This document shows, piece by piece, positions 9,070 through 18,557 of a stretch of 64,000 nt of DNA (positions are counted from its first letter, which is position 1; each line of letters starts with the position of its first letter). The notes beneath the pieces were generated by a model. The model was given only the letters and a program-made list of their open reading frames with translations. It had not been told where the DNA came from and made no database searches. The position numbers were made by a program, and so were the translations under genes. Source of the DNA: Burkholderia cenocepacia (GTDB lineage Bacteria; Pseudomonadota; Gammaproteobacteria; Burkholderiales; Burkholderiaceae); contig NZ_CP060039.1 in assembly GCF_014211915.1 (NCBI RefSeq), positions 1,736,001 to 1,800,000 of the forward strand, given 5' to 3'.

Positions 9070-9117
9070 GGGACAGCGGGACAGCGGGACAGCGGGACGG
9101 CGGGACGGCAGGACGGC
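9070..9117. repeat. Six tandem 8-bp units between phospholipase C and pdxY
   Basis: GGGACAGC is repeated three times (9070-9093), then GGGACGGC twice (9094-9109), then AGGACGGC (9110-9117). It is a short slippage-prone array in the pdxY downstream region. Confidence 0.88.
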
Positions 9118-9152
9118 GGCGCGCCGCAGCAGCGCAGGACAGTGCCGGCGCG

Positions 9153-10013
9153 TCAGGCGTCGGTCACCCACGCGCCGAACCATTCGCTCGGGCGGGCGAT
9201 CTCGTCCTGCGCGGCGACGAGTTCGAGCTCGTAGCGTCGCGCGTCGTAGGTGGCCTTCACGACCGCGTGCACGGCCGCGAGCGTGTGCTCGAACGCGGCG
9301 CGCACCGAGTCGCCGCGCAGCCGGCACGCGACGAAGATCGCGCTGGTCAGGTCGCCGACACCGACCGGGTGGCGCGGAAACGCATACAGCGGCCGCTGGC
9401 CGATCCACGCTTCGGTCTCGGTGACAGCGAGCATGTTGAAACGGTCGGCCGGACTGTTGCGGTCGTGCAGGTGCTTGACGAGGATGATCTGCGGGCCGCG
9501 GCGGATCAGCGCGCGGCATGCGTCGACGGCTTCGGCGACGGTCTCGATGCGCCGCCCGGCGAGCTTCTGCAGTTCGGTGTGATTCGGCGACATGCCGTCC
9601 GCGAGCGCGGGCACCTCCTCCACGATGAATTCCTCGACGCCGGGCTCGGGCCGGATGCCGCCCGTCTGGCCCATTGCCGGATCGCAGAAGTACCACGCGT
9701 TCGGATTCATCGCCTTTACCGTGCGCACGATCTCGACCGCCGCGCGTGCCTGCGGCGGCGAGCCGAGGAAGCCGGAGAGCACCGCGTCGCACCGCTTGAG
9801 CACGCCGATGGCGGCGATGCCGTCGACGAGCTGTTCCATCTTCGCGGCGTCGATCGCGCTGCCGGCCCAGTGGCCGTACTGCATGTGATTCGACAACTGG
9901 ACGGTGTTGAGCGGCCAGACGTTGATGCCGAGACGCTGCATCGGGAACACGGCCGCGCTGTTGCCGGCATGGCCGTAGATGACGTGCGACTGAATGCTGA
10001 GGACGTTTTTCAT
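9153..10013 (-). CDS. pdxY: Pyridoxal kinase PdxY
   Basis: The 286-residue ribokinase-fold kinase phosphorylates pyridoxal to pyridoxal 5'-phosphate in the B6 salvage pathway. The N-terminus [20 protein letters not shown] is the PdxY signature. [18 protein letters not shown] and the C-terminal [15 protein letters not shown] (G-x-G-D catalytic base Asp and anion hole) are all present. Length fits the family (about 287). It is a monocistronic minus-strand gene divergent from the exported hydrolase gene at 10198. Confidence 0.95.
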   Translation of the reverse strand: MKNVLSIQSHVIYGHAGNSAAVFPMQRLGINVWPLNTVQLSNHMQYGHWAGSAIDAAKMEQLVDGIAAIGVLKRCDAVLSGFLGSPPQARAAVEIVRTVKAMNPNAWYFCDPAMGQTGGIRPEPGVEEFIVEEVPALADGMSPNHTELQKLAGRRIETVAEAVDACRALIRRGPQIILVKHLHDRNSPADRFNMLAVTETEAWIGQRPLYAFPRHPVGVGDLTSAIFVACRLRGDSVRAAFEHTLAAVHAVVKATYDARRYELELVAAQDEIARPSEWFGAWVTDA

Positions 10014-10197
10014 GGGAATTCGCCTGCACGCGTTTCAGGGTCACGTCACACGATACCCGAGTTCGTCAACCGCGCGGAAGTCGCGCGGCCCCGGAGTGTT
10101 GCGCGGCGTCGTCACGCGACCGCGTAGAATCGCGGGGCGCGAGACAGCCCCGCTGCGGCCCGGCCGCCCGCGCGCATCCCCAATCACCGTGATCGCC

Positions 10198-11259
10198 ATG
10201 CTTTCGATTTGCAAGATGTTGTCCGTCGCACGTGCCGCCGTGCTCGGCGCGAGTGCCGCCGCCGCGTGCGCGATGCCGGTTGCGGCCGTTGCCGCCACGC
10301 CCGCCGCCAACGACGGGCCCGCTTACGGCCCGCGCCTGGAAGGATTCGCGTATCCGGCGCCCGTGCATGAGTACGCGTTCGTGTCGCAACGCGAAACCCT
10401 CGAGATGGCGTATCTCGACGTACAGCCCGCGCACCCGAACGGCCGCACCGTCGTGCTGCTGCACGGCAAGAACTTCTGCGCGGCGACCTGGGAGGACACG
10501 ATCGGTGTGCTGAGCCGCGCCGGCTATCGCGTGATCGCGCCGGACCAGATCGGCTTCTGCAAGTCGTCGAAGCCCGAGCGCTACCAGTACAGCTTCCAGC
10601 AACTCGCACGCAACACGCACGCGCTGCTCGAATCGGTCGGCGTGAAGTCGGCGACGATCATCGGCCACTCGACGGGCGGGATGCTCGCGATCCGCTATGC
10701 GCTGATGTATCCGAAGGCGACCGACCAGCTCGTGCTCGTGAACCCGATCGGCCTCGAGGACTGGAAGGCGCTCGGCGTGCCGCCGCTGTCGGTCGACTAC
10801 TGGTATGCGCGCGAACTGAAGACCAACGCCGACGGCATCCGCCGCTACGAGCAGTCGACCTACTACGCGGGCAAGTGGGCGCCGTCGTACGAGCGGTGGG
10901 TGCAGATGCTTGCCGGGATGTATCGCGGCGCCGGCCGCGACGCGGTCGCGTGGAATTCCGCGCTGATCTACGACATGATCCTCACGCAGCCGGTGGTCTA
11001 CGAATTCGGCGCGATTCGCGTGCCGACGCTGCTGATGATCGGCGACAAGGATACGACCGCGATCGGCAAGGACGTCGCGCCGCCCGACGTGCACGCGAAG
11101 CTCGGCCGCTATCCTGAGCTCGCGAAGCGCACGCAGGCCGCGATTCCCGGTGCGCAGCTCGTCGAATTTCCGGCGCTCGGACACGCGCCGCAGATCCAGG
11201 ACCCGGACGCGTTCCACAAGGCGCTGCTCGACGGGCTGGAGGCCGTGCACCCGCAGTGA
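10198..11259 (+). CDS. Secreted or periplasmic alpha/beta hydrolase
   Basis: The 353-residue protein has a signal peptide (residues 1 to about 33, ending AVAA) and an alpha/beta hydrolase fold. VVLLHGKNFCAATWEDTI gives the oxyanion-hole HG, IIGHSTGGMLAIRYAL gives the nucleophile elbow G-H-S-T-G, and LLMIGDKDTTAIG and LGHAP supply the acid and the catalytic His near the C-terminus. The catalytic triad is therefore complete. Substrate is unknown; esterase or lactonase activities are typical of the superfamily. The start at 10198 (MLSICKMLSV) gives the natural signal peptide, so longer frames upstream were ignored. It is convergent with the LLM oxidoreductase gene 33 bases away. Confidence 0.83.
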   Translation: MLSICKMLSVARAAVLGASAAAACAMPVAAVAATPAANDGPAYGPRLEGFAYPAPVHEYAFVSQRETLEMAYLDVQPAHPNGRTVVLLHGKNFCAATWEDTIGVLSRAGYRVIAPDQIGFCKSSKPERYQYSFQQLARNTHALLESVGVKSATIIGHSTGGMLAIRYALMYPKATDQLVLVNPIGLEDWKALGVPPLSVDYWYARELKTNADGIRRYEQSTYYAGKWAPSYERWVQMLAGMYRGAGRDAVAWNSALIYDMILTQPVVYEFGAIRVPTLLMIGDKDTTAIGKDVAPPDVHAKLGRYPELAKRTQAAIPGAQLVEFPALGHAPQIQDPDAFHKALLDGLEAVHPQ

Positions 11260-11292
11260 CGGGCAGGTGGCAGGCCGCGCGCGGTCGCGCCG

Positions 11293-12291
11293 TCAGCGTG
11301 CCTCGCTCGCGAGCTCGTCGCGGATCTGCGCGGCCAGTTCGAACGAGCGCAGCCGCGCGGCGTGATCGTAGATCTGCGCGGTGATGATCAGCTCGTCGGC
11401 GCCCGTCTGCGCGATGCGGTCGCGCAGCTTGTCGCGCACCGTGTCGCGCGAGCCGACCGCCGCGAACGACAGCGAATGGGCGACGGTCGCGAGCTCGAGT
11501 TCGTTCGCCTCGAGCACGTCGACGGGCGGCGGCAGCTTGCCCGGCGTGCCGCGCCGCAGGTTGATGAACTGTTGCTGCAGCGACGTGAACAGGCGCCGCG
11601 CCTCGTCGTCGGTCTCGGCCGCGAACACGTTGACGCCCACCATCGCATGCGGTTTCGGCCACGCGGCCGACGGCCGGTATTGCGCGCGATAGATCTCGAG
11701 CGCCCGCATCAGATAGTCCGGCGCGAAATGCGACGCGAACGCGAACGGCAGCCCGAGCATCGCCGCGAGCTGCGCGCTGAACAGGCTCGAACCGAGCAGC
11801 CACACCGGGACGTCGAGCCCCGCGCCGGGCACCGCCCGCACGCGCTGGCCCGGTACCGGCTCCGCGAAGTAGCGCTGCAGCTCCGCGACGTCGTCCGGAA
11901 ACGAATCGGCACTGCCGATCAGGTCGCGGCGCAGCGCGCGCGACGTGGTCTGGTCGGTGCCGGGCGCGCGGCCGAGGCCGAGGTCGATGCGCCCCGGATA
12001 CAGCGACGCGAGCGTGCCGAACTGTTCGGCGATCACGAGCGGCGCATGGTTCGGCAGCATGATGCCGCCCGAGCCGACCCGGATCGTCCGGGTGGCACCC
12101 GCGACGTGGCCGATCACGACGGCGGTGGCCGCACTCGCGATCCCCGGCATGTTGTGATGCTCGGCCAGCCAGTAGCGCTGGTAGCCCCAGCGTTCCGCAT
12201 GCTGCGCGAGATCGACGGTGTTACGGAACGCCTGCGAGGCGTCGGCGCCGGCCGGAATGGGGGCGAGATCGAGTACGGAAAACGGTGTCAT
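11293..12291 (-). CDS. LLM-class flavin-dependent oxidoreductase (luciferase-like)
   Basis: The 332-residue bacterial-luciferase-like monooxygenase starts [20 protein letters not shown]. It contains the family hallmarks [39 protein letters not shown] and LGLGRAPGT, as in E. coli YhbW-type proteins. It would use FMNH2 supplied by a partner reductase to oxidise an organic substrate in the cytosol. No reductase gene is next to it and the substrate is not predictable. In-frame sequence upstream of 12291 lacks family similarity and is excluded. Confidence 0.9.
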   Translation of the reverse strand: MTPFSVLDLAPIPAGADASQAFRNTVDLAQHAERWGYQRYWLAEHHNMPGIASAATAVVIGHVAGATRTIRVGSGGIMLPNHAPLVIAEQFGTLASLYPGRIDLGLGRAPGTDQTTSRALRRDLIGSADSFPDDVAELQRYFAEPVPGQRVRAVPGAGLDVPVWLLGSSLFSAQLAAMLGLPFAFASHFAPDYLMRALEIYRAQYRPSAAWPKPHAMVGVNVFAAETDDEARRLFTSLQQQFINLRRGTPGKLPPPVDVLEANELELATVAHSLSFAAVGSRDTVRDKLRDRIAQTGADELIITAQIYDHAARLRSFELAAQIRDELASEAR

Positions 12292-12927
12292 CGGAAGACC
12301 TTCGAAACGGGTGGCGTGGTGATGCGCTGACGCAACAAATGCCAAGGATTTTGCCAAAGGGTTCCGGAACGTGCTGGCGGCGCGCGGATACCCATGCGCC
12401 TTACAGGGGTGCAGGGTTGCTTGCGACGATCGTTGCAAAAATCAAGCTAATCGCTGATTAATTACCAAACTTTACGGCGATTGGAAGTGAAACCGCATCG
12501 ACATACAAATTTGCACGAAACGTTTGATTTTAAAGACTGCAATACGCCTGCAAAGTACTTACGCTAACGTGAACGTGGCCGGGCCGATCAGGTCCGTCGA
12601 CCGCTCAGCTTTGCCGGAATTGCACTAGTCCGTTTCTCGAAGCGCCGCACGCGGGGGCTGCGGACTGCTAAAATCCGGCGCCTGCCCATGTTGTGCCGAT
12701 GGAGCCATTCGAGTCTTCCCGCATGCCGTCCGGGCGCTGCGCGGGGATACGCCACGCGAAGCCGGGCATGGCCGCACCCGAACGACGGGTCGTGCCTCCC
12801 CCATTACAGACGCTGCTGGAACAAGGAGTCGGGTCGTGCCCGCGTTCGTCGTCGTCGGAATACCGCATCACGCTCAATCACGCTCAAGCGTTTGCCATGG
12901 CGCCCCGTTCGCCGGGAGGCCTCGCGC
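12292..12927. other. 636-base intergenic region between LLM oxidoreductase and hpnI
   Basis: No gene is supported. The segment 12420-12560 is clearly AT-richer than its surroundings. It carries a near-perfect 18-bp palindrome TTGCGACGATCGTTGCAA (12421-12438) and a perfect TAATC-GCT-GATTA (12448-12460). These are candidate regulator sites for the leftward LLM gene. A TAAAAT at 12668-12673 could be a -10 for the hpn operon. GGGAGG at 12913-12918 is the hpnI ribosome site. Confidence 0.5.
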
Positions 12928-14103
12928 ATGACGCCCGCCGCAACGCTGCTCGACTGGCTGCTGATCGTCTTCACGCTGGCCGCGGCCGGCTACGCGCTCG
13001 TCGCGGCCTTCGCGCCGCGGCCGCGCACGCCGCGCACCGCGGTGCGCGACGGCTTCGAGCCGGTCAGTGTGCTGAAGCCGCTGTGCGGCGCGGAGCCGCA
13101 CCTGTATGAAAACCTCGCGACCTTCTGCGCGCAGCGCCATCCTCGCTACGAGGTGCTGCTCGGCGTCGCATCGTCGGCCGATCCGGCCATCGCCGTCGTC
13201 GAGCGGCTGCGCGCCGATCATCCGGAGTGCGACATCACGCTCGTGATCGACGCGCGCGTGCATGGCAAGAACCTGAAGGTCAGCAACCTGATCAATCTCG
13301 CCGAGCGCGCGAAATACGGCCGCATCGTGATCGCGGACAGCGACATCGCGGTGCAGCCCGACTATCTGGAGCGTGTCACGGCGCCGCTGGCGGACCCGTC
13401 GGTGGGGGTCGTCACGTGCCTGTATCATGCGCGCAGCGTCGGCGGCTTCTGGACGCGGATCGGCGCGCAGTTCGTCGACGCGTGGTTCGCGCCGTCGGTG
13501 CGCATCACGCACCTCGGCCGCTCGAGCCGCTTCGGCTTCGGCGCGACGCTCGCGCTCACGCGCGACACGCTCGACCGGATCGGCGGGCTCGTCGCGCTGA
13601 AGGACGAACTGGCCGACGATTTCTGGCTGGCCGAGCTGCCGCGTCGCCTCGGGCGGCGCACCGTGCTGTCGGAGGTCGAGGTCGCGACCGACGTGATCGA
13701 GCCGTCGTTCGGGCCGCTGTGGCACCGCGAGACGCGCTGGCTGCGCACGATCCGTTCGCTGAACCCGGCCGGCTTCGCGTTCCTGTTCATTACGTTTACC
13801 GTGCCGTGGCTCGCGATCGGCGCGGCGCTCGCACTGCGCCTCGACGGCACCTTCGCCGGCACGCTGGCGGGCGGGGCGGCCGCGGTCGGCGCATTCGGCC
13901 GGCTCGTGCTGCATGCGCGCGGCGAGGACGGCTGGCGCGCGTTCTGGCGCGACCTGCCGCTCGTCGCGGTGCGCGACACGCTGCTCGCGCTCGAGTGGCT
14001 CGCGGCCGTGTTCGGCACGCACGTCGTGTGGCGCGGCGCCAGGATGACGGTCGTCGGCGGCGAACGCGCGACGGCGGCCGTGGAAGCAGTGGACGGCCGC
14101 TAG
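12928..14103 (+). CDS. hpnI: Hopanoid glycosyltransferase HpnI
   Basis: The family-2 glycosyltransferase has 391 residues, a single N-terminal membrane helix and two or three C-terminal helices. In hopanoid producers HpnI adds an N-acetylglucosaminyl group to bacteriohopanetetrol at the inner membrane. Catalytic features are the DSD metal site at about residues 137-139, DELADDFWLAELPRRLG and RETRW (about 267-271) matching the D, DxD, D and RxxRW pattern of ceramide-glucosyltransferase-like enzymes. GGGAGG before ATG at 12928 sets the start. It is first of the four-gene set hpnI-hpnJ-hpnK-hpnL, whose order matches other Burkholderia. Confidence 0.93.
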   Translation: MTPAATLLDWLLIVFTLAAAGYALVAAFAPRPRTPRTAVRDGFEPVSVLKPLCGAEPHLYENLATFCAQRHPRYEVLLGVASSADPAIAVVERLRADHPECDITLVIDARVHGKNLKVSNLINLAERAKYGRIVIADSDIAVQPDYLERVTAPLADPSVGVVTCLYHARSVGGFWTRIGAQFVDAWFAPSVRITHLGRSSRFGFGATLALTRDTLDRIGGLVALKDELADDFWLAELPRRLGRRTVLSEVEVATDVIEPSFGPLWHRETRWLRTIRSLNPAGFAFLFITFTVPWLAIGAALALRLDGTFAGTLAGGAAAVGAFGRLVLHARGEDGWRAFWRDLPLVAVRDTLLALEWLAAVFGTHVVWRGARMTVVGGERATAAVEAVDGR

Positions 14104-14258
14104 GGCCGTCGATCGAACCCGGCCCGCGGGCCGAGACGCGTCGCACGGCGAAACCGCGCGGCGCGACATGACAGAGAGGCGGGCGCCGGCATGGCGGCCC
14201 GCGGTTTTTTGACTGAATCGTTGTAACGAAACGAACTATGCAGGCTACCGGAGCATTC

Positions 14259-15680
14259 ATGAAAACGCTGTTCTTGCAGGCCCCTTCGTATGACGGCTTC
14301 GACGGCGGAGCCGGCTCGCGCTATCAGGCGAAGCGCGAAATCCGTTCCTTCTGGTATCCGACCTGGCTCGCGCAGCCGGCCGCGCTCGTGCCGGGCAGCC
14401 GCGTCGTCGATGCGCCGGCCGACGGCCTGTCGGTCGAGGAAACGCTGAAGATCGCCAACGACTACGATCTCGTGATCATCCACACGAGCACGCCGTCGTT
14501 CCCGACCGACGCGATGTTCGCGCAGGATCTGAAGAAGATGAAGCCGTCGATGCTGGTCGGCATGGTCGGCGCGAAGGTGATGGTCGATCCGCACAACTCG
14601 CTCACGGCGAGCGAGGCGATCGACTTCGTGTGCCGCGAGGAATTCGACTACACCTGCAAGGAACTCGCCGAAGGCAAGCCGTTCCCCGAGATCAAGGGCT
14701 TGAGCTGGCGCGCGAAGGACGGCTCGATCGAGCACAACGAAGCGCGTCCGATCCTCGAGAACATGGACGAACTGCCGTTCGTCGCGCCCGTCTACAAGCG
14801 CGACCTGAAGATCGACAACTACTTTATCGGCTACCTGAATTACCCGTACGTGTCGATCTACACGGGCCGCGGCTGCAAGTCGCGCTGCACGTTCTGCCTG
14901 TGGCCGCAGACGGTCAGCGGCCATCGCTACCGCACGCGCTCGGTCGAGAACGTGCTCGCGGAAGCGAAGTGGATTCGCGACAACATGCCGGAAGTGAAGG
15001 AACTGATGTTCGACGACGACACCTTCACCGACGACCTGCCGCGCGCCGAAGCCATCGCCATCGGCCTGGGCAAGCTCGGCATCACGTGGTCGTGCAACGC
15101 GAAGGCCAACGTGCCGTACAAGTCGCTGAAGATCATGAAGGAAAACGGCCTGCGGCTGTTGCTGGTCGGCTTCGAATCGGGCGACGACCAGATCCTCGTG
15201 AACATCAAGAAGGGCGTGCGCACCGATTTCGCGCGCCGCTTCAGCGCGGACTGCAAGAAGCTCGGCATCAAGATCCACGGCACCTTCATCCTCGGCCTGC
15301 CGGGCGAGACGCAGGAAACCATCAAGAAGACGATCGAGTACGCGAAGGAAATCAATCCGCATACGATCCAGGTGTCGCTCGCCGCGCCGTATCCGGGCAC
15401 GACGCTGTACCAGCAGGCGGTGGAAAACGGCTGGATGGAAGAGAACAAGACCATCAACCTGGTCAGCAAGGAAGGCGTGCAGCTCGCGGCGATCGGCTAT
15501 GCGCACCTGTCGCGCGACGAGATCTATCACCATCTCGAGCAGTTCTATCGCCAGTTCTACTTCCGTCCGTCGAAGATCTGGGAAATCGTGCGCGAGATGC
15601 TGACGAGCTGGGACATGATGAAGCGTCGCCTGCGCGAAGGCGTCGAGTTCTTCCGCTTCCTGCGCGCGCACGAGGCCTGA
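14259..15680 (+). CDS. hpnJ: Hopanoid radical SAM protein HpnJ
   Basis: HpnJ is a radical SAM enzyme of 473 residues, implicated in contracting the sugar ring to the cyclitol ether of composite hopanoids. An N-terminal B12-binding-like Rossmann region (MKTLFLQAPSYDGFDGGAGS, then VIIHTSTPSF) precedes the radical SAM barrel. The cluster motif GCKSRCTFC places Cys206, Cys210 and Cys213. LMFDDDTFTDD and LLVGFESGDDQIL follow in the barrel. ATG at 14238 is also in frame. I prefer 14259 because MKTLFLQAPS is the family start and CCGGAG precedes it, but confidence in the start is moderate. The spacer to hpnK is 3 bases. Confidence 0.93.
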   Translation: MKTLFLQAPSYDGFDGGAGSRYQAKREIRSFWYPTWLAQPAALVPGSRVVDAPADGLSVEETLKIANDYDLVIIHTSTPSFPTDAMFAQDLKKMKPSMLVGMVGAKVMVDPHNSLTASEAIDFVCREEFDYTCKELAEGKPFPEIKGLSWRAKDGSIEHNEARPILENMDELPFVAPVYKRDLKIDNYFIGYLNYPYVSIYTGRGCKSRCTFCLWPQTVSGHRYRTRSVENVLAEAKWIRDNMPEVKELMFDDDTFTDDLPRAEAIAIGLGKLGITWSCNAKANVPYKSLKIMKENGLRLLLVGFESGDDQILVNIKKGVRTDFARRFSADCKKLGIKIHGTFILGLPGETQETIKKTIEYAKEINPHTIQVSLAAPYPGTTLYQQAVENGWMEENKTINLVSKEGVQLAAIGYAHLSRDEIYHHLEQFYRQFYFRPSKIWEIVREMLTSWDMMKRRLREGVEFFRFLRAHEA

Positions 15681-15683
15681 TCC

Positions 15684-16568
15684 GTGGCGACGCAGCGGGC
15701 GGCGCGGGCGCTGATCTTCACCGCGGACGACTTCGGGCTGCACCCGCGCGTCAACGCGGCGGTCGAGCGCGCGCACCGCGACGGCGTGCTGAACGCCGCC
15801 AGCCTGATGGTCGGCGCCCCCGCCGCGCAGGATGCGATCGAACGCGCGCGGCGGCTGCCGTCGCTCGCGGTCGGCCTGCACCTGGTGCTCGCGGACGGGC
15901 CGGCCACGCTGCCCGCGCATGAGATTCCCGCGCTCGTCGGGCCCGACGGGCGCTTCGGCGACGCGATGGCGAAGGACGGCTGTCGCTTCTTCTTCCTGCC
16001 GCACGTGCGCGCGCAGCTGCGCCGCGAAATCCGTGCGCAGTTCGACGCGTTCGCGGCGAGCGGCCTGCCGCTCGACCACGTGAACGCGCACAAGCATTTC
16101 CACCTGCATCCGACCGTGCTGTCGATGATCATCGAGATCGGCCGCGACTACGGGCTGCGCGCGGTGCGGCTGCCGTACGAAACGAGCGCGCCGGCGCTGC
16201 TCAAGCCGTGGATCGCGCTGGTGCGCGCGCGGCTCGACCGCGCGGGGCTCGCGCACAACGACTACGTGGTGGGCATCGAGCAGACGGGCGCGATGGACGA
16301 GGCCGTGCTGCTCGACGCGCTCGCGAAGCTGCCGCCGGGCGTCGGCGAGATCTACTGCCATCCGGCCGAGGCCGGCGACGGCCCGATCACGCCGACGATG
16401 GCCGGCTACCGTCCGGTCGACGAACTGGATGCGCTGCTGTCGCCGCGCGTCGGGGCCGCGCTGAAGGCGGCGGGCGTCGCGACCGGCGGCTTTGCCGACG
16501 TATTCGGCGAGCCTGCGGCCCGACGCGGCGCGCACGCGTCGCGCGCACCGGGAGCGCAGCCGTCATGA
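15684..16568 (+). CDS. hpnK: Hopanoid biosynthesis deacetylase HpnK (YdjC-like)
   Basis: HpnK belongs to the ChbG/YdjC carbohydrate deacetylase family and has 294 residues. In the hopanoid pathway it removes the acetyl group from N-acetylglucosaminyl-bacteriohopanetetrol. Metal-binding signatures are LIFTADDFGLH near the N-terminus, VGLHLVL, DHVNAHKHFHLHP and IYCHPAE. Translation starts at GTG 15684, three bases after the hpnJ stop. The 3' end overlaps hpnL by four bases (ATGA), indicating translational coupling. The last 25 residues are Ala/Arg-rich and look disordered. Confidence 0.92.
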   Translation: MATQRAARALIFTADDFGLHPRVNAAVERAHRDGVLNAASLMVGAPAAQDAIERARRLPSLAVGLHLVLADGPATLPAHEIPALVGPDGRFGDAMAKDGCRFFFLPHVRAQLRREIRAQFDAFAASGLPLDHVNAHKHFHLHPTVLSMIIEIGRDYGLRAVRLPYETSAPALLKPWIALVRARLDRAGLAHNDYVVGIEQTGAMDEAVLLDALAKLPPGVGEIYCHPAEAGDGPITPTMAGYRPVDELDALLSPRVGAALKAAGVATGGFADVFGEPAARRGAHASRAPGAQPS

Positions 16569-17614
16569 GCAAGTGGATCAAGTGGCTCGGCTGGCCGATC
16601 GGCATCGGCATCCTGCTCGCGCTGGGGCTGCACGAAGGCGTCGGCGACGTGTCGCAGATGCTCGCGCGCGCCGGCTATGCGCTGCTGTGGCTCGTGCCGT
16701 TCCACGCGCTGCCGCTGCTGCTCGATGCGTATGCATGGCACCAGCTGCTCGACCGGCGCAGTTCGCTGCCGTTCCTGTGGTGGATCGCGACCGTGCGCGA
16801 GGCCGTGAACCGGCTGCTGCCCGTGGTCGGGATCGGCGGCGAGATCGTCGGCATCCGGCTCGCGCGCTGGCAGGTGCCCGACGCGAGCCGCGTGACCGCG
16901 TCGGTGATCGTCGAGGTGCTCGTGACGATCGTCGTCCAGTATGCGTTCGCGGCGCTCGGCCTCGTGCTGCTGCTCGCGACGACCGACAACATGGGCGGCG
17001 GCACGATCGGCCTCGCGCTGCTGCTGACGCTGCCGTTGCCGGTGCTCGGCGTGGTGCTGATGCGGCGCGGCGGCATCTTCCATGCGATCGAGCGTTTCGC
17101 GGGCCGCCTGCTCGGCGATTCGCACCGGCTGCTGCAGGGCGTCGACGGCCGTCGGCTCGACGCCGACATCGATTCGCTGATGTCGCGCACGGGCCTGCTG
17201 TTCAGCGCCTTCTTCTGGCAACTGGCCGGCTACGTGCTCGGCGCGCTCGAGATCTACTGGGCGCTCGCGCTGCTCGGCCACCCGGTGTCGATCGGCGGCG
17301 CGATCGCGATCGAGGCGATGACGCAGGCGGTGCGGCATGCGGCGTTCATGGTGCCGGGCGGGCTCGGCGTGCAGGAGGCGACCGTCGTGCTGCTTGCGCA
17401 GATGTTCGGCGTCGACCGCGAGACGGCGCTGTCGCTCGCGGTCGTCAAGCGCGGCCGCGAGGTGCTGTTCGGCTGCCTCGCGCTCGGCTCGTGGCAGCTT
17501 GCCGAGCTGGTGCGCACGCGCCGCCGGCTGGGCGCGCCGTCGACCGTGCCGCGCCCGGCGCCGCCGGCGAAGCGGGCGTCCGAAACCCGGACCGAAACCG
17601 AAACGACGCATTGA
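16565..17614 (+). CDS. hpnL: Hopanoid-associated membrane protein HpnL
   Basis: The integral membrane protein has 349 residues and seven or eight predicted helices. It belongs to the lysylphosphatidylglycerol-synthase transmembrane-region (UPF0104-like) superfamily, in the HpnL subgroup. Recognisable segments are HALPLLLDAYAWHQLL, REAVNRLLPVVGIGGEIVG and AAFMVPGGLGVQEAT. A role in hopanoid transport or assembly is usually supposed but not proven. The start codon overlaps the hpnK stop, so the four hpn genes form one translationally coupled operon. The C-terminal about 35 residues are charged and Thr/Pro-rich. Confidence 0.9.
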   Translation: MSKWIKWLGWPIGIGILLALGLHEGVGDVSQMLARAGYALLWLVPFHALPLLLDAYAWHQLLDRRSSLPFLWWIATVREAVNRLLPVVGIGGEIVGIRLARWQVPDASRVTASVIVEVLVTIVVQYAFAALGLVLLLATTDNMGGGTIGLALLLTLPLPVLGVVLMRRGGIFHAIERFAGRLLGDSHRLLQGVDGRRLDADIDSLMSRTGLLFSAFFWQLAGYVLGALEIYWALALLGHPVSIGGAIAIEAMTQAVRHAAFMVPGGLGVQEATVVLLAQMFGVDRETALSLAVVKRGREVLFGCLALGSWQLAELVRTRRRLGAPSTVPRPAPPAKRASETRTETETTH

Positions 17615-17702
17615 ACACGGGACGGGCTGCACGGCCCGTCTCGCGCTTTTGGCGTCGCGCGGGTATCCTTGCCGCGTGTTTTCTCGACGCGCCACTCTTC
17701 CG

Positions 17703-18257
17703 ATGATTTTTCGTTTCCGGCTGCTTCCCGTGACGATGCTGGCCGCCGCGCTGGCGCTGACCGGTTGCGACGACCAAGGCCATCTCGACGTGCAACGTAT
17801 CAGAGACTTCTTCAACGCGATCAAGCCCGCGCCGCTATTGCTGAAAGGGCTGAAGGTCGGCGAATCGACCGAGGCCGACGTGCGCGGCACGATGGGCAAG
17901 CCCGAGACCGAGCGCACGTTCACCGACGGCTCGAAGCGTCTCGAGTATCCGCGCGGCCCGATGGGCAACCAGACGTGGTTCGTCGATCTCGATGCGAACG
18001 GGCGCTACACGGGCGCGACGCAGGTGCTGACCGCCGAGAATTTCGCGAAAGTGCGCCCGGGGATGGACGAGGACGAGGTGCGGCGCCTGCTCGGCAAACC
18101 CGGCGACATCGCGCAATATCCGCTGAAACCCGAGACGGTCTGGAGCTGGCGCTGGCTCGAGGACGGCGTCAACACCGACGCGTTCTTCAACGTCCATTTC
18201 GGCCCGGACGGGCTCGTTTATACGACGTCGCGCTCCGACATCCTGAAAGGGCGCTGA
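17703..18257 (+). CDS. Outer-membrane lipoprotein with BamE/SmpA-OmlA-like repeats
   Basis: The 184-residue lipoprotein has signal peptide MIFRFRLLPVTMLAAALALT and lipobox LTGC with the modified Cys at about residue 22. Two repeats resembling BamE/SmpA-OmlA domains follow: LKVGESTEADVRGTMGKPET at about 50-70 and VRPGMDEDEVRRLLGKPGD at about 117-137, each with the K-V/R-G-x-x-E-x-x-V/R...GKP pattern. Proteins of this type support outer-membrane protein assembly or envelope stability. ATG at 17703 is the only start giving a proper signal peptide. It lies 88 bases after hpnL and is convergent with brnA, three bases apart. Confidence 0.85.
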   Translation: MIFRFRLLPVTMLAAALALTGCDDQGHLDVQRIRDFFNAIKPAPLLLKGLKVGESTEADVRGTMGKPETERTFTDGSKRLEYPRGPMGNQTWFVDLDANGRYTGATQVLTAENFAKVRPGMDEDEVRRLLGKPGDIAQYPLKPETVWSWRWLEDGVNTDAFFNVHFGPDGLVYTTSRSDILKGR

Positions 18258-18260
18258 CCT

Positions 18261-18557
18261 TCACGCGCGGCGTTTCTTCAGCCAGTCGCGCAGCGCGTCG
18301 TTCATGCGCGTCTGCCAGCCCGGGCCTTCTGCCCGGAACGCGGCGAGGATGTCCGCGTCGTAGCGGATGCTGACCTGTTCCTTCGGGTGCTCGAGCTTCG
18401 GGCGCCCGAATTTCTTCGCGACGACCTCGACGAAGGGCTTCATCGCATCGATTTCTTCGTCGCCGAGTTCACGGGCGTCCGGATCGGCGGCGATGCCGCG
18501 CGCGATCGCCGCTTCTTCCTCGGGCGTGTTGCGGATGAATTTAACCGCCTTCTTCAT
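18261..18557 (-). CDS. brnA: BrnA-family antitoxin
   Basis: The 98-residue BrnA antitoxin neutralises BrnT and, in characterised pairs, dimerises through a ribbon-helix-helix domain to repress the operon. The C-terminal stretch KEQVSIRYDADILAAFRAEGPGWQTRMNDALRDWL is the family hallmark (beta strand VSIRYD, then helices). The N-terminal part is acidic, as expected for toxin binding. It is the downstream gene of the pair. Its start overlaps the end of brnT by 17 bases, a typical coupled toxin-first arrangement. Confidence 0.92.
   Translation of the reverse strand: MKKAVKFIRNTPEEEAAIARGIAADPDARELGDEEIDAMKPFVEVVAKKFGRPKLEHPKEQVSIRYDADILAAFRAEGPGWQTRMNDALRDWLKKRRA

Noticed and set aside
12688..12927. 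In-frame extension upstream of hpnI
   Set aside because: The extension has no hydrophobic or catalytic features, and a good ribosome site precedes the ATG at 12928 where HpnI similarity begins.
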